A stretch of DNA of 64,000 nt, taken from the NCBI GenBank assembly GCA_943370215.1, contig CALRQC020000014.1, positions 1-64,000 of the forward strand, given 5' to 3'. This document shows, piece after piece, positions 15,110 to 24,627 of this stretch. This DNA comes from Niveispirillum sp943370215 (GTDB lineage: Bacteria > Pseudomonadota > Alphaproteobacteria > Azospirillales > Azospirillaceae). The stretch's first letter is position 1. Each line of letters begins with the position of its first letter. The position numbers and the translations under genes were made by a program. The notes beneath the pieces are model-generated. The model saw only the letters and a list, made by a program, of their open reading frames with translations, ran no database searches and was not told the origin of the DNA.

Positions 15110-16606
15110 TCAGCGGACCAATACTTCCGCCGCGTCCTTGGTTTTATTCACCGACTGGGCCACTTCGCGCACCGCATCGGAGATGCTGACCACATTGGCG
15201 GACACAGTGCCGACCGCCTTGGACGCGCGCTGCATGTTATCGGACATGCCCCGCGTGACAGCGCTTTGCTCTTCGACCGCAGACGCCGTCGTCGTCACCA
15301 GATCGCGCACCGAATTCACCGCATCGCGGATCGCATCCAGGGCGCCCGCCACCTCGCCAGAAGTGCTCTGGATGCCATCGATTTCGTTGGAGATCTGGTC
15401 GGTGGCCCGGGCGGCCTGGTTGGCCAGGTTTTTCACCTCCGACGCCACAACGGCAAAGCCGCGACCCGCCTCCCCTGCCCGTGCCGCCTCGATGGTGGCA
15501 TTCAAGGCCAGCAGGTTGATCTGACCAGCAATGTTCTGGATCAGGGCGACAATGCCATTCATGGCCTGTGCCGCATTGGTCAGGCGCTGGGTGCTGGCTT
15601 CCGCCGCCTGGGCGCGCTCGAACACGGTGTCGGCCGCATGGCGGGACTGAACCATGGACCGAGCGATCTCATCCACCGATGCAGCCAGTTCGCCGGCACC
15701 GGCCGCCACCGCCTGCACATTTTCCGACGCATCACCGGCCGCCTTCTTGGCATTGCCGGCCTCGTTCATCGAGCGGTCGATCTCACCATTGATCTCGCCA
15801 AAATTCTTGTCGATCAGGGACTTCAGATTGCCCAGCAGTTCCACCTGGGCTGTGATGTCGGTGGCGAACTTCACCACCTTGGCCACCTTGCCGCTGGCAT
15901 CGAAGATGGGGTTATAGGAGCCCTCAATCCAGATCGGCTTGCCCGTCTTGGACAGGCGCTTGAACTGCGCGGCGCGATATTCACCCCGGCGCAGGCCGTC
16001 CCAGAATGCCTCATAGTCCCGGCTGTTTTTAACCTCCGGCTCCACAAAGATGCTGTGATGCTTGCCCTTGATCTCCTCCAGCCGATACCCCATGGCTTTA
16101 AGGAAATTCTCGTTGGCATCAATGATGGTGCCATCGACACCGAATTGGATCACCGCCTGCGACCGGCTGATCGCCGTCATCTGGGCAGCATAGTCAAGAT
16201 TCAGCAGTCGCTCATGGGAGTTGGCCCATTCCACCACGAAGCCGATACGCCGCCCCGCGTCGGAAAGCGGTGTCACCAACAGGTCGAAGGTCCACTGACC
16301 GACCCGGATGGTGGCAGCGTGGGGCTTGGTCAAGGCGGCCAGCATTTTGCGCTGGTGAGCCGGATTCTTATGGAACACGTCAATATTGCTACCGATCAGA
16401 CGGTCGGCGCGAAAATGCGGCAACTCCTTGCGCAGATCGGCCTCTGCTTCCCGCATCAACGCCGTGACCGATGGGTTCATGTAGATGATGTCGAGATTCG
16501 GATCGGCGACCATCACATTCCCACGCAAAGCGTCCAAGGCTGCCACCCGTGCCGTCAGGAGATCACGGTTCTTTGTAAAGCGGCCCAACATGCTTGAAGT
16601 CCCCAT
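15110..16606 (-). CDS. Soluble methyl-accepting chemotaxis protein with two PAS domains
   Basis: A chemoreceptor of 498 residues with no membrane segment or signal peptide, so it should sit in the cytoplasm. Two PAS domains come first: about residues 20-130 (ALRGNVMVADPNLDIIYMNP) and 145-265 (AVIQFGVDGTIIDANENF with the PAC stretch GSYNPIFDASGKVAKVVKF). The C-terminal signalling domain has the hairpin tip IAGQINLLALNATIEAARAGEAGRGFAVVASEVKNLA (shown across residues about 385-420), which contacts CheA and CheW. PAS domains of this kind often sense redox state through bound FAD or heme, but no ligand can be assigned. No chemotaxis genes lie nearby, so it is an orphan receptor. Confidence 0.93.
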   Translation of the reverse strand: MGTSSMLGRFTKNRDLLTARVAALDALRGNVMVADPNLDIIYMNPSVTALMREAEADLRKELPHFRADRLIGSNIDVFHKNPAHQRKMLAALTKPHAATIRVGQWTFDLLVTPLSDAGRRIGFVVEWANSHERLLNLDYAAQMTAISRSQAVIQFGVDGTIIDANENFLKAMGYRLEEIKGKHHSIFVEPEVKNSRDYEAFWDGLRRGEYRAAQFKRLSKTGKPIWIEGSYNPIFDASGKVAKVVKFATDITAQVELLGNLKSLIDKNFGEINGEIDRSMNEAGNAKKAAGDASENVQAVAAGAGELAASVDEIARSMVQSRHAADTVFERAQAAEASTQRLTNAAQAMNGIVALIQNIAGQINLLALNATIEAARAGEAGRGFAVVASEVKNLANQAARATDQISNEIDGIQSTSGEVAGALDAIRDAVNSVRDLVTTTASAVEEQSAVTRGMSDNMQRASKAVGTVSANVVSISDAVREVAQSVNKTKDAAEVLVR

Positions 16607-17024
16607 GAATGATCAATATGTGACCTATAAGGTTGCACAGAAATGCCCCTTACGGTGCTACACATAAGATTAACCTATCTTTCTGTATAGGTTGTCAAAA
16701 TTTCCATGGGTATAGGATTTTCGCACGATTATTTCGCATTACCTTTAAATGAAAAAGAAAATTATTCTCAAAACAAAGAACAAAGATATGATTACTTAAA
16801 ATAATATTTAAATTCTCACAAGTATATATTTTTACGATCGAAAAATAACATATATTTTATGTAGAAAATCTCCCACTTATAATTTAATAGTTTTCATGTT
16901 TTTCACGAAAAAAATAAGTATGTTATTAAGATATGGCACTAAAAGTAGTTTTTTCACAAAATCATTTTGCATCAACATTTTTGATTGGGCCGCAAGAACC
17001 AAGCACCTTACAGCTCAGGGAAAC
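16607..17024. other. AT-rich intergenic region upstream of the chemoreceptor gene
   Basis: This 418-base gap is strikingly AT-rich between 16660 and 16990 (long A and T runs) against a GC-rich background. No frame in it looks coding. It must carry the promoter of the chemoreceptor gene and the 3' end of the histidine kinase transcript. Such islands are typical targets of H-NS-like proteins or traces of foreign DNA. Confidence 0.6.
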
Positions 17025-18092
17025 TCACCCTGGCCAGCTCAAATCGAAAACAGTTCCGCCACTACCTGATGCCAGACATCTCACTTCCCCGCCATGGGCC
17101 CGGGCTATGGCGCGAACCACAGCCAGACCCAAGCCGCTGCCGTGACCAGACCGTGCCTTCTGGCCACGATGGAAGGCGTCAAATATACTTTCCCTGAAAG
17201 CCTCCGGAATGCCCGGCCCCGCATCCTCGACCTGGAGATGCGCCACCCCGGCACGCGTGAAAGACCGGATCAGCAAGGGGCCGGGCTGGGCATGTTGGAT
17301 GGCATTGTCCAGCAGCGCCAACAGTGCTTGGCGGATGCGAACCGGATCGCAAACCACTTCATTGTGGTCAAAGTCCAAAACAGGGGAGAAACCCGCCGTC
17401 CGAAGATTGGGTTCAAAGGCGCCCACGGCCGCATCGATCCCGGCGGCAAGATCACATTGCTCCAACTGAATATCCAGGCGTCCACTCTCGCCCAGGCCCA
17501 ATACGCGCAGATCCTCCACCAGACGGGCCAGACCTTCCACCTGACTCAACAGCCCCCCCAGCAAGGCGGGCGTCGGCTGGAAAATGCCTTCCGTCAGCCC
17601 TTGCAGACGCCCCCGCAGAACTGTCACGGGGGTACGCAGTTCATGCGCGATGGCGGCATTCCAAAAAGCCCGATCCCTGGCAACACCTTCCAACCGCTCC
17701 GCCAAATTGTTGAAATCCATGACAAGACGGGTCGCTTCACCCATCGCCTGGCCCTCGACCACGGCGCGGGCCGTAAGATCACCTTCCGCCACACGCCGCA
17801 GATTATCGGCAACGGAGTTCAGGGGAGCCAGAATGCGTTGGGCCAGCTTGACGGCAACACCGGTCGCAAGTACCAGCGCCGCAAGCAGGGTTATGGCCAT
17901 CCAGGCAAATTCCAACGGGTTGGGCAACGCGTCTTCAGAGATGCTGGCCGGGAAGTACGTGTAGAAAAAAGTGTAGAATGCGTAAGAGCCGCTGAACACC
18001 AGCAGGACAATGCTGGACGCCACTGCCACCATGTAAAGCACAATCTGGCGGCGCAAACCTGACCCCTTACGTGACAGAACTGTCGGCTTCAT
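17025..18092 (-). CDS. Sensor histidine kinase (BaeS-like)
   Basis: Inner-membrane sensor kinase of 355 residues. Two membrane segments (IVLYMVAVASSIVLLVFSG and FAWMAITLLAALVLATGVAV) enclose a very short periplasmic loop of about 25 residues, so it probably senses the membrane rather than a soluble ligand. A HAMP domain follows (RILAPLNSVADNLRRVAEGD), then the H-box AIAHELRTPVTVLRG, and the ATPase with N box ALLDNAIQHA and G boxes DAGPGIPE and GSGLGLAVVRAIA. The start overlaps the response-regulator stop by ATGA. The pair lies divergent from an RND efflux operon, as in BaeSR-type envelope stress systems, and probably controls it. Confidence 0.9.
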   Translation of the reverse strand: MKPTVLSRKGSGLRRQIVLYMVAVASSIVLLVFSGSYAFYTFFYTYFPASISEDALPNPLEFAWMAITLLAALVLATGVAVKLAQRILAPLNSVADNLRRVAEGDLTARAVVEGQAMGEATRLVMDFNNLAERLEGVARDRAFWNAAIAHELRTPVTVLRGRLQGLTEGIFQPTPALLGGLLSQVEGLARLVEDLRVLGLGESGRLDIQLEQCDLAAGIDAAVGAFEPNLRTAGFSPVLDFDHNEVVCDPVRIRQALLALLDNAIQHAQPGPLLIRSFTRAGVAHLQVEDAGPGIPEAFRESIFDAFHRGQKARSGHGSGLGLAVVRAIARAHGGEVRCLASGSGGTVFDLSWPG

Positions 18093-18841
18093 GCCCCCCC
18101 CAACCGGTAGCCGACGCCACGGACATTGGCGGGAATACCGGTGACCCCCAACGCCTCCAACTTCTTGCGCAGTTTGCTCAAATGGCTGTCGACCGTTCGT
18201 TCCAGTGCTTCGCCCTCTGGCAGGCAGGCCCCCAGCAGTTCCATCCGCGTGAAGACCCGCTTTGGCATTCGGGCCAGATGGACCAAAAGACGATACTCCG
18301 TCAATGTGAGATCAAGCGCCCGGCCACTGCCATCCTCACTCTCTACCAGCGCCTGGTGCCCGTCCAGATCAATCCGCAAAGCGCCAAAACGCAGCAGACG
18401 CTGCGACGTACTTCCACCCTCTCCCGCGGTTCGGCGCAAAACGGCCTGAACCCGCGCAACGACCTCCGCCGCGTTGAACGGCTTTACAACATAGTCGTCA
18501 GCCCCAATCCGCAAGCCCATCAGCTTGTCGATATCCTGGTCCAGCGCCGTCAGCATAATGACCGGGGTATCACCGCGATGACGAATCTCTGCCAGCACCT
18601 GCCAGCCATCCAGCCTGGGCAATTGTACATCCAGCAGCACCAAGTCGGGACGCAGGGAAAGATGCAGATCCAGGGCACGCCGGCCATCCCCCGCCCGTAC
18701 CGCCCGCATTCCCGCCCGTTCCAGATAGGCAGTCAGAATGTCCGCAATCTCCTGTTCGTCCTCCGTCACCAGAATAAGCGCCTCACCCGGCGACCGGCGT
18801 ACCATTGTCAGCGCATCCTCACGCGTATCTGCCATTCTCAT
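18089..18841 (-). CDS. OmpR-family response regulator (BaeR-like)
   Basis: DNA-binding response regulator of about 250 residues. The receiver domain has the acidic pair in LVTEDEQEIAD, the phospho-acceptor Asp in LVLLDVQLPRLDGW, and Lys in YVVKPFNAAEVV. The C-terminal winged helix has LTLTEYRLLVHLARMPKRVFTR and ends RTVDSHLSKLRKKLE...RGVGYRLG. In-frame ATGs at 18841 and 18835 are both possible starts; a longer version from 18877 adds residues unlike the family. It is the first gene of the two-component operon and starts about 125 bases from the divergent efflux operon, so that gap is its likely binding region. Confidence 0.9.
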   Translation of the reverse strand: MRMADTREDALTMVRRSPGEALILVTEDEQEIADILTAYLERAGMRAVRAGDGRRALDLHLSLRPDLVLLDVQLPRLDGWQVLAEIRHRGDTPVIMLTALDQDIDKLMGLRIGADDYVVKPFNAAEVVARVQAVLRRTAGEGGSTSQRLLRFGALRIDLDGHQALVESEDGSGRALDLTLTEYRLLVHLARMPKRVFTRMELLGACLPEGEALERTVDSHLSKLRKKLEALGVTGIPANVRGVGYRLGGA

Positions 18842-18967
18842 CCATCTTTCTTTGCCGGCTCCATCATATCTCCACACGGCCTCGACTGAAACACAACCCT
18901 GCTACTCCAATAGGATGGCGGGCGTAAGTCGGCCCGTCATCCCATCAACTGGGGGCAAACAGAGAAG

Positions 18968-20014
18968 ATGTACCGGAAATTGGCAATAACCGCCCTTGTG
19001 TTGGGCGGGGCGGCCTTTACAGGGTTTCAGTTCCTTGAAGGCCAAGCCAGACCCATGGCCGGAACGGTGGCGCGGGAGACACTGACTGTCACCGTCATTA
19101 ATCCACAAACACAGACGATTACCGCGCGTGTCGGTGCCACGGGAACGCTGGTGCCGCGCGAAGAGGTGGCCGTGATGGCAGAGGTTGCGAATGTCCGCAT
19201 CCTGAATGTGTCGGCAGAGGTAGGCGATAAAGTTCGCAAAGGTGACACGCTCGCCGTCCTTGATACTGAAGGGTTGCAGTTGCAGGTCACCCAGATGGAG
19301 GCAGAATACGCCAAAATTCGTGACGAGGCAGCACGCATATCCTCCATCAAAGGCACAGGCGCTGTCAGCGAAAGCCTTGTCATGGAGAAGCACAGCGCCC
19401 TGGCCGCGATGAAGGCCAGACTGGAAGAGGCGCGGCTGGCGGTGCGGCGTGCCGTGGTGAAGGCCCCCGAAAGCGGTGTCATTTTCGAACGCCGGGCCAT
19501 GATCGGCAGCCTGTCGACCGCAGGCGAACCCATGTTCCGTATCGCCAGGAACAGCGAGATCGAAGCGGAATTGCGTGTTCCGGAGGGCGATGCCAGCCGG
19601 GTGACACCGTCCAGCACTGTGCGGCTGTCGATAACGGGCGTGGCTTCCATCCTGTCCGGCACTGTGCGCCTTGTCTCCCCGCGCATCGACGCATCTGACA
19701 GGTCTGCTGCCATCCGCGTCGCCATCCCCGGATATCACGGGGTGATGGTCGGCGGCTTTGTGCATGGCAGCATCGACCTGGATACCGTCACCGCCCCGGC
19801 CATTCCGTCCGCGGCTGTCCAAAGGGACACCGATGGCGCTTTTGTCTGGATCGTGGATGCCGCAGGCCATGTCGCCCGCCAGGCGATCACAATATTGCTG
19901 CAACAGGACGGCCTGGCTCTGGTTGCCGGCATCACCCCCGACCTGCGGGTCGTTGCCCGGGCAGGATCGCTGATCCATGCCGGTGATTTCGTGAAAATGA
20001 CAGAGGCCCGTTAA
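18968..20014 (+). CDS. RND efflux periplasmic adaptor (membrane fusion protein)
   Basis: Periplasmic adaptor of 348 residues linking the RND pump to an outer membrane channel. The N-terminal segment YRKLAITALVLGGAAFTG is an uncleaved anchor or signal peptide without a lipobox. It has a barrel-sandwich (lipoyl-like) half VAVMAEVANVRILNVSAEVGDKVRKGDTLAVLD, a short alpha-hairpin, and the second half RRAVVKAPESGVIFERRAMIGSLSTAGEPMF, followed by beta-barrel and membrane-proximal domains. The short hairpin is like that of adaptors working with NodT-type lipoprotein channels. Its stop is 3 bases before the pump gene, and the channel gene completes the three-gene operon. Confidence 0.92.
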   Translation: MYRKLAITALVLGGAAFTGFQFLEGQARPMAGTVARETLTVTVINPQTQTITARVGATGTLVPREEVAVMAEVANVRILNVSAEVGDKVRKGDTLAVLDTEGLQLQVTQMEAEYAKIRDEAARISSIKGTGAVSESLVMEKHSALAAMKARLEEARLAVRRAVVKAPESGVIFERRAMIGSLSTAGEPMFRIARNSEIEAELRVPEGDASRVTPSSTVRLSITGVASILSGTVRLVSPRIDASDRSAAIRVAIPGYHGVMVGGFVHGSIDLDTVTAPAIPSAAVQRDTDGAFVWIVDAAGHVARQAITILLQQDGLALVAGITPDLRVVARAGSLIHAGDFVKMTEAR

Positions 20015-20017
20015 CCC

Positions 20018-23000
20018 ATGTCGATGCCGATATCCAGTTGGGCCATCCGCAATCCTATCCCCCCTATCGTGCTGTTCCTTGTGCTGACGGTCACCGGGTT
20101 GATTGCCTTCTCGCGGCTCCCTGTCACGAACATGCCCAATGTCGTCGTGCCGACGGTCAGCGTCACCATCAGCCAGCCCGGTGCATCGCCCCGCGAGATT
20201 GAAATCCAGATCACCCGGCGGGTGGAAGGGGCATTGGCTGGCCTGAGCGGGGTCAAGCACATCACCTCCACCATCTCCGAAGGCTCCTCCCTTACCACCA
20301 TCGAATTCCATCTTGGCACGGACTTTGACCGGGCTACCAATGATGTCCGGGATGCCGTCGCAAGCGTCCGCGATCAGTTGCCGCGATCGATCCAGGATCC
20401 GCAGGTGCGGCGGGAAGAGGCGGATGGCGGGGCCCTGCTTTCCTTCAGCGTCAGTGCCGCAGCCATGCGGCCGGAGCAGTTGAGCTGGTTCATTGATGAT
20501 ACGATCAATCGCCGGCTGCTGGCATTGCCTGGCGTGGCGAAGGTGCAGCGCCATGGCGGCATAACGCATGAGATCACCCTGACCCTGGATCCGGCCCGGC
20601 TGGCCGCCTTCGGGATTTCCGCCGCCGAACTGAGCCGTCAACTGGCCCTGACCAATATCGACCTGCCCGGCGGGCGTCTGGTCCAGGAAGGGACGGAGTT
20701 CAACCTCCGCACCTTGGGCGGGGTACAATCCATCGCGGCCCTCCGCGAAACCTGGATCAGCCTGAGCGGGGGACGCGGTGTCCGCCTGGGTGAGATTGCG
20801 ACGATAACCGATGGGGGCGCAGAGCCACGTTCGATTACGACGCTTGATGGCAAGCCGGTCGTCACCTTCTCGGTTTTCCGGGCCAAGGGGGCGAGCGAGC
20901 TGACCGTCGGTGCCGTCGTTCGGCGGGCACTGGCCGACATCGCCGCCGCCGAACCCGGCATCACTTTCACGGAGATCTTCTCCCTCGTCGATTTCACCCA
21001 GACAAGTTTCGATTCAACCCTGTACACCTTCGCTGAAGGTGCCGTGTTGACGATATTGACCGTTTTCCTTTTCCTGCGCGATGGACGGGCGACGGCGCTG
21101 GCTGCAATCACCATACCGCTGTCAATCATCCCGACTTTCCTGACCATCTATTTCCTGGGCTATTCGCTGAACATGGTCAGTCTGATGGCGATCTCGCTGG
21201 TGACCGGCGTGCTCGTCGACGACGCGATCGTGGAAATCGAGAATATCCATCGCCACATGGCGGCAGCAAAGAAGCCCTATGATGCCGCCATGATTGCTGC
21301 CGACGAGATCGGCCTGGCCGTGGTCGCAACCACGGCTGTGATCTGCGCCGTCTTCATGCCCGTCAGCTTCATGGGGGGCATGTCCGGTCAGTTCTTCGTG
21401 CAGTTCGGTGTAACGGTCGCTGTCGCCGCCTTCTTCTCACTGGTGGTGGCGCGCCTGCTGACACCGATGGTGGCCGCCTATCTGCTGCGCGCGCCCTCCC
21501 ATCAAACCATTGAGGAAGGGCCTTGGACCCAGCGTTACCGGCGCCTAGTCGAGTGGACGCTTGACCATCGCGGCGTGACGCTGTGCATCGCCGCCCTCAG
21601 CGTTGCGCTGTCGTTCGGGATGACGCCGTTATTGTCGATTGGCTATCTCCCCTATGAAGATTATGCCCAATCGACATTGACGATCGAGCTTCCGCGCGGC
21701 TCCACCCTGGCGCAAACCGACGAAACCGCACAACGCATGGTCTCCATCCTGCGGGAACGCCCGGAGGTGATGTATGTGCTGACCAATGCCGGTGGTGACC
21801 AGGGCATGAATGTCGCCAACCTGCAGATCAAACTCGTTCCGCCCAAATCGCGCGATGTCAGCCAGCGCGAATTCGAAAGCAGCGTTCTGCCAGCCCTGGC
21901 GGCCATACCCGATGTGCGCGCCAGATTCTCAAACTCATCCGGTGGTAAAGATATCAGCATCGTGTTGACGAGTGAGGATACGATGGCCCTCTACAAGACG
22001 GCCAATGCCATCGAACGCGGGATGCGGAACATTACCGGCATCAATTCAGTCGGCAGCACAACACCGGTGACGCAGCCGGAAATCGTCATCATTCCCGACT
22101 TCGTCAAAGCCGCCAAGCTGGGCGTGACCATACAGGCATTGAGCGACGCCGTGAACATTGCCACCATCGGCGACATCGACGCCAATCTTGCCAAGTTCAA
22201 CCATGATGGCCGACAGCTCCTCATCCGCGTTCGGCTGGCTGCCGCCCCGGTGACGACGCTGGACACCATCAAGGAGTTGCGCATTCCGACAGCAGCCGGC
22301 GGCTCCGTACCGCTCTCCGCGCTGGCCGATATCCGGTTTGGTGCCGGCCCGGCTACCATTGAGCGTTACGACCGCCGCCGGAAAGTCACCGTGGAAGCCA
22401 ATCTGGACGGCCTTTCATTGGGCGACGCGCTGAAGCTGATCAACGATCTGCCGGCAATCAAGAACCGGCCCCGCAGCATCGATATCAGCAATACAGGTGA
22501 TGTGGAGGAGATGAACGACCTGTTCACCCGTTTCCTGGGGGCGATCGGGGCAGGACTGATGCTGGTTTACGCAATCCAGGTTCTGCTTTACAAGGACTGG
22601 ATCCAGCCATTGACGCGTATGGCCGCCCTGCCGCTGTCGATCGGCGGCGCTTTCCTGGCCCTGTTGCTGACCGGGACAGACCTCGATATGTCGTCCGCCA
22701 TCGGGATCCTGATGCTCATGGGCATTGCCGACAAAAACTCGATCCTGCTGGTCGATTACATGGTGGAACGTATCCGTGGTGGTACTGAGCGGCGGGAAGC
22801 GATCATTGAATCCTGCACTGTCCGTGCCCGGCCCATCATCATGACCTCCCTCGCCATGCTGGCCGGTATGCTTCCCATTGCCTTGGGGGTCGGCCTGGAT
22901 ACTGCGTTCCGCGAACCCATGGCGATCGCCGTGATCGGGGGGTTGATCTCCTCTACGGCGCTCAGCCTGATCTTCGTCCCCGTACTGTTCGACTATGTGC

Positions 23001-23047
23001 GTGATGCCGAGGATTGGTTGGTGCCGCGGCTTCGTCGCCTGCTCTGA
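20018..23047 (+). CDS. RND efflux pump, inner-membrane transporter
   Basis: Proton-driven efflux transporter of 1009 residues, the usual length of AcrB/MexB relatives. It has the first membrane helix IRNPIPPIVLFLVLTVTGLIAF, a large periplasmic domain, and the TM4 motif GVLVDDAIVEIENIHRH whose two Asp residues carry protons. A duplicated second half has GILMLMGIADKNSILLVDYM in TM10 (the Lys is conserved). The sequence resembles the AcrB/AcrD/AcrF branch that lacks heavy-metal motifs, so the cargo is probably drugs, detergents or envelope-toxic compounds, but is not identifiable. It lies second in the operon, after the adaptor and before the channel. Confidence 0.95.
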   Translation: MSMPISSWAIRNPIPPIVLFLVLTVTGLIAFSRLPVTNMPNVVVPTVSVTISQPGASPREIEIQITRRVEGALAGLSGVKHITSTISEGSSLTTIEFHLGTDFDRATNDVRDAVASVRDQLPRSIQDPQVRREEADGGALLSFSVSAAAMRPEQLSWFIDDTINRRLLALPGVAKVQRHGGITHEITLTLDPARLAAFGISAAELSRQLALTNIDLPGGRLVQEGTEFNLRTLGGVQSIAALRETWISLSGGRGVRLGEIATITDGGAEPRSITTLDGKPVVTFSVFRAKGASELTVGAVVRRALADIAAAEPGITFTEIFSLVDFTQTSFDSTLYTFAEGAVLTILTVFLFLRDGRATALAAITIPLSIIPTFLTIYFLGYSLNMVSLMAISLVTGVLVDDAIVEIENIHRHMAAAKKPYDAAMIAADEIGLAVVATTAVICAVFMPVSFMGGMSGQFFVQFGVTVAVAAFFSLVVARLLTPMVAAYLLRAPSHQTIEEGPWTQRYRRLVEWTLDHRGVTLCIAALSVALSFGMTPLLSIGYLPYEDYAQSTLTIELPRGSTLAQTDETAQRMVSILRERPEVMYVLTNAGGDQGMNVANLQIKLVPPKSRDVSQREFESSVLPALAAIPDVRARFSNSSGGKDISIVLTSEDTMALYKTANAIERGMRNITGINSVGSTTPVTQPEIVIIPDFVKAAKLGVTIQALSDAVNIATIGDIDANLAKFNHDGRQLLIRVRLAAAPVTTLDTIKELRIPTAAGGSVPLSALADIRFGAGPATIERYDRRRKVTVEANLDGLSLGDALKLINDLPAIKNRPRSIDISNTGDVEEMNDLFTRFLGAIGAGLMLVYAIQVLLYKDWIQPLTRMAALPLSIGGAFLALLLTGTDLDMSSAIGILMLMGIADKNSILLVDYMVERIRGGTERREAIIESCTVRARPIIMTSLAMLAGMLPIALGVGLDTAFREPMAIAVIGGLISSTALSLIFVPVLFDYVRDAEDWLVPRLRRLL

Positions 23048-23135
23048 CCCCTGACCGCCCCCGCTCCGGCTTTGACCCTATGCCCGTGTCACCGGAGCGG
23101 GGGCGCCCCTGTTCCCTGGTTCAAGGACCGAACCA

Positions 23136-24566
23136 ATGCGCCCGCTCATCCTGTTCACGCTGATGCTGACCGTATCCGCCTGCGCGACCGTCCCTGCCGT
23201 CGAAAAGCCGAAACCACCCATTCCTGCCGCTTTTGCCCCCGCGCTGGCCACGGGTGGGGATGCCCCAGCAAACCGGCTGGAACGGGATCAGATGTTCCGG
23301 GATCCACGGCTGCTGCAGATCATCGATCTGGCGCTGGATAATAATCGCGACCTGCGGCTGGCCTTGCTGAATGTGGAGACGGCACGGTCGCAAAGCGATC
23401 TTCAGAACGCCAGCAGGCAGCCTGACATCGATGCGCAGATTTCACCCAACGCCGAGCGGTCGCGGATGCAGCGCAACCGCAAGACCGAACTGATAATGCA
23501 GAACAACCTCAGCCTGGGGCTGAATGCCTTCGAGGTTGACCTGTTCGGCCGCGTTCGCGCCCTCTCGGACGCAGCCTTGGCCCGCTATCTGGCCAGTGAA
23601 GAAGGCTATCAGGCGGCCCGCATCACCCTGATCGGTGCGGTGGCCGAGACCTATTTCGCCGAAAGACAGGCCATCGAACAATTGGCCCTGGCCGAACGCA
23701 CGCTGGAGGATTGGCGCCAGTCCCTGGAACTGGCTCGCCTGCGTCAGCGCAGCGGCACCGACAATGATGTTGATACGATCCGGGCCCAGGCACAGGTTTC
23801 ATTGGCTGAATCAGACCTGCGCGCACGCGAAAGGGCGGTGATGCGGGCTGGCAATGCCTTGCGTCTGGTGGTCGGAACAGACATCCCGGCCGACCTGCCG
23901 CCGGCAATGGCGCTTGACCAGGGACCGGTGACGACGCAACTACCCGCCGGCCTTCCCTCCGACCTGCTGCTTAACCGCCCCGATATCCGACAGGCGGAAC
24001 GCACGCTGGAGGCAAGCAATGCCGACGTCGCCGCCGCCCGCGCCGCCTTCTTTCCCCGGCTGTCGCTGACGGCCGCCTTCGGCTTTTCATCACACGCGCT
24101 CGGTTCCTTGTTCAGCATGGACAGCAATACGTGGAGCTTCTCCCCCCGTCTTGTTCTGCCCATTTTCAACGGCGGCAGGCTGGATGCCGAACTGGATATC
24201 GCCAAGGTCCGGCGAAACGAGGCGGTGGCTCAGTATGAAAAAGCGATCCAGACCGCCTTTCGTGAAGTATCCGACGGCTTGGCAGGAAGCGCCACGCTGG
24301 GAGCCCAGATCGATGCTCAGCAGCGCGCCGTGTCGCAAGCCAAGCGGGCCGTCACCCTGGCTGAAACGCGCTATCGGGCCGGGCTGGAAGGCAGGATGGA
24401 ACTGCTGGACGCCCAACGCCAGCTTCAATCAGCCGAACAGACATTGGTGAGCCTGCGGGGAGAGGAAATCACCAATGCCGTCGCCCTTTACAAGGCACTG
24501 GGCGGCGGCCTGGCGGAACAGGCACCACAACCCACCGGCATCCCCCCGGCCACCCCGGCCCGCTGA
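23136..24566 (+). CDS. Outer membrane efflux lipoprotein (NodT family)
   Basis: TolC-like outer membrane channel of 476 residues that completes the RND pump. The signal peptide ends in a lipobox (LMLTVSAC, Cys at about residue 16), so the protein is lipid-anchored. Two long helical repeats typical of the family are present: first half DLALDNNRDLRLALLNVETAR, second half LLLNRPDIRQAERTLEASNADVAAARAAFFP, the strongest family signature. It follows the pump gene by 88 bases in the same direction. It is not obviously the missing outer membrane partner of the type I secretion genes at 55-58 kb, but a shared role cannot be excluded. Confidence 0.92.
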   Translation: MRPLILFTLMLTVSACATVPAVEKPKPPIPAAFAPALATGGDAPANRLERDQMFRDPRLLQIIDLALDNNRDLRLALLNVETARSQSDLQNASRQPDIDAQISPNAERSRMQRNRKTELIMQNNLSLGLNAFEVDLFGRVRALSDAALARYLASEEGYQAARITLIGAVAETYFAERQAIEQLALAERTLEDWRQSLELARLRQRSGTDNDVDTIRAQAQVSLAESDLRARERAVMRAGNALRLVVGTDIPADLPPAMALDQGPVTTQLPAGLPSDLLLNRPDIRQAERTLEASNADVAAARAAFFPRLSLTAAFGFSSHALGSLFSMDSNTWSFSPRLVLPIFNGGRLDAELDIAKVRRNEAVAQYEKAIQTAFREVSDGLAGSATLGAQIDAQQRAVSQAKRAVTLAETRYRAGLEGRMELLDAQRQLQSAEQTLVSLRGEEITNAVALYKALGGGLAEQAPQPTGIPPATPAR

Positions 24567-24627
24567 GCCTTCATTTCCCCACCTTCTCACCAGGGCCGGC
24601 ATATTTCCCTTTGCCGGCCCTGCCCGT

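Noticed and set aside
18902..20728. 608-codon minus-strand frame opposite the efflux adaptor and pump genes
   Set aside because: Its translation has no recognisable domain, and the plus strand encodes clear adaptor and RND proteins.
23136..24566. NodT lipoprotein considered as the outer membrane partner of the type I secretion system
   Set aside because: It is the third gene of a complete RND operon 31 kb away, which is the simpler explanation.
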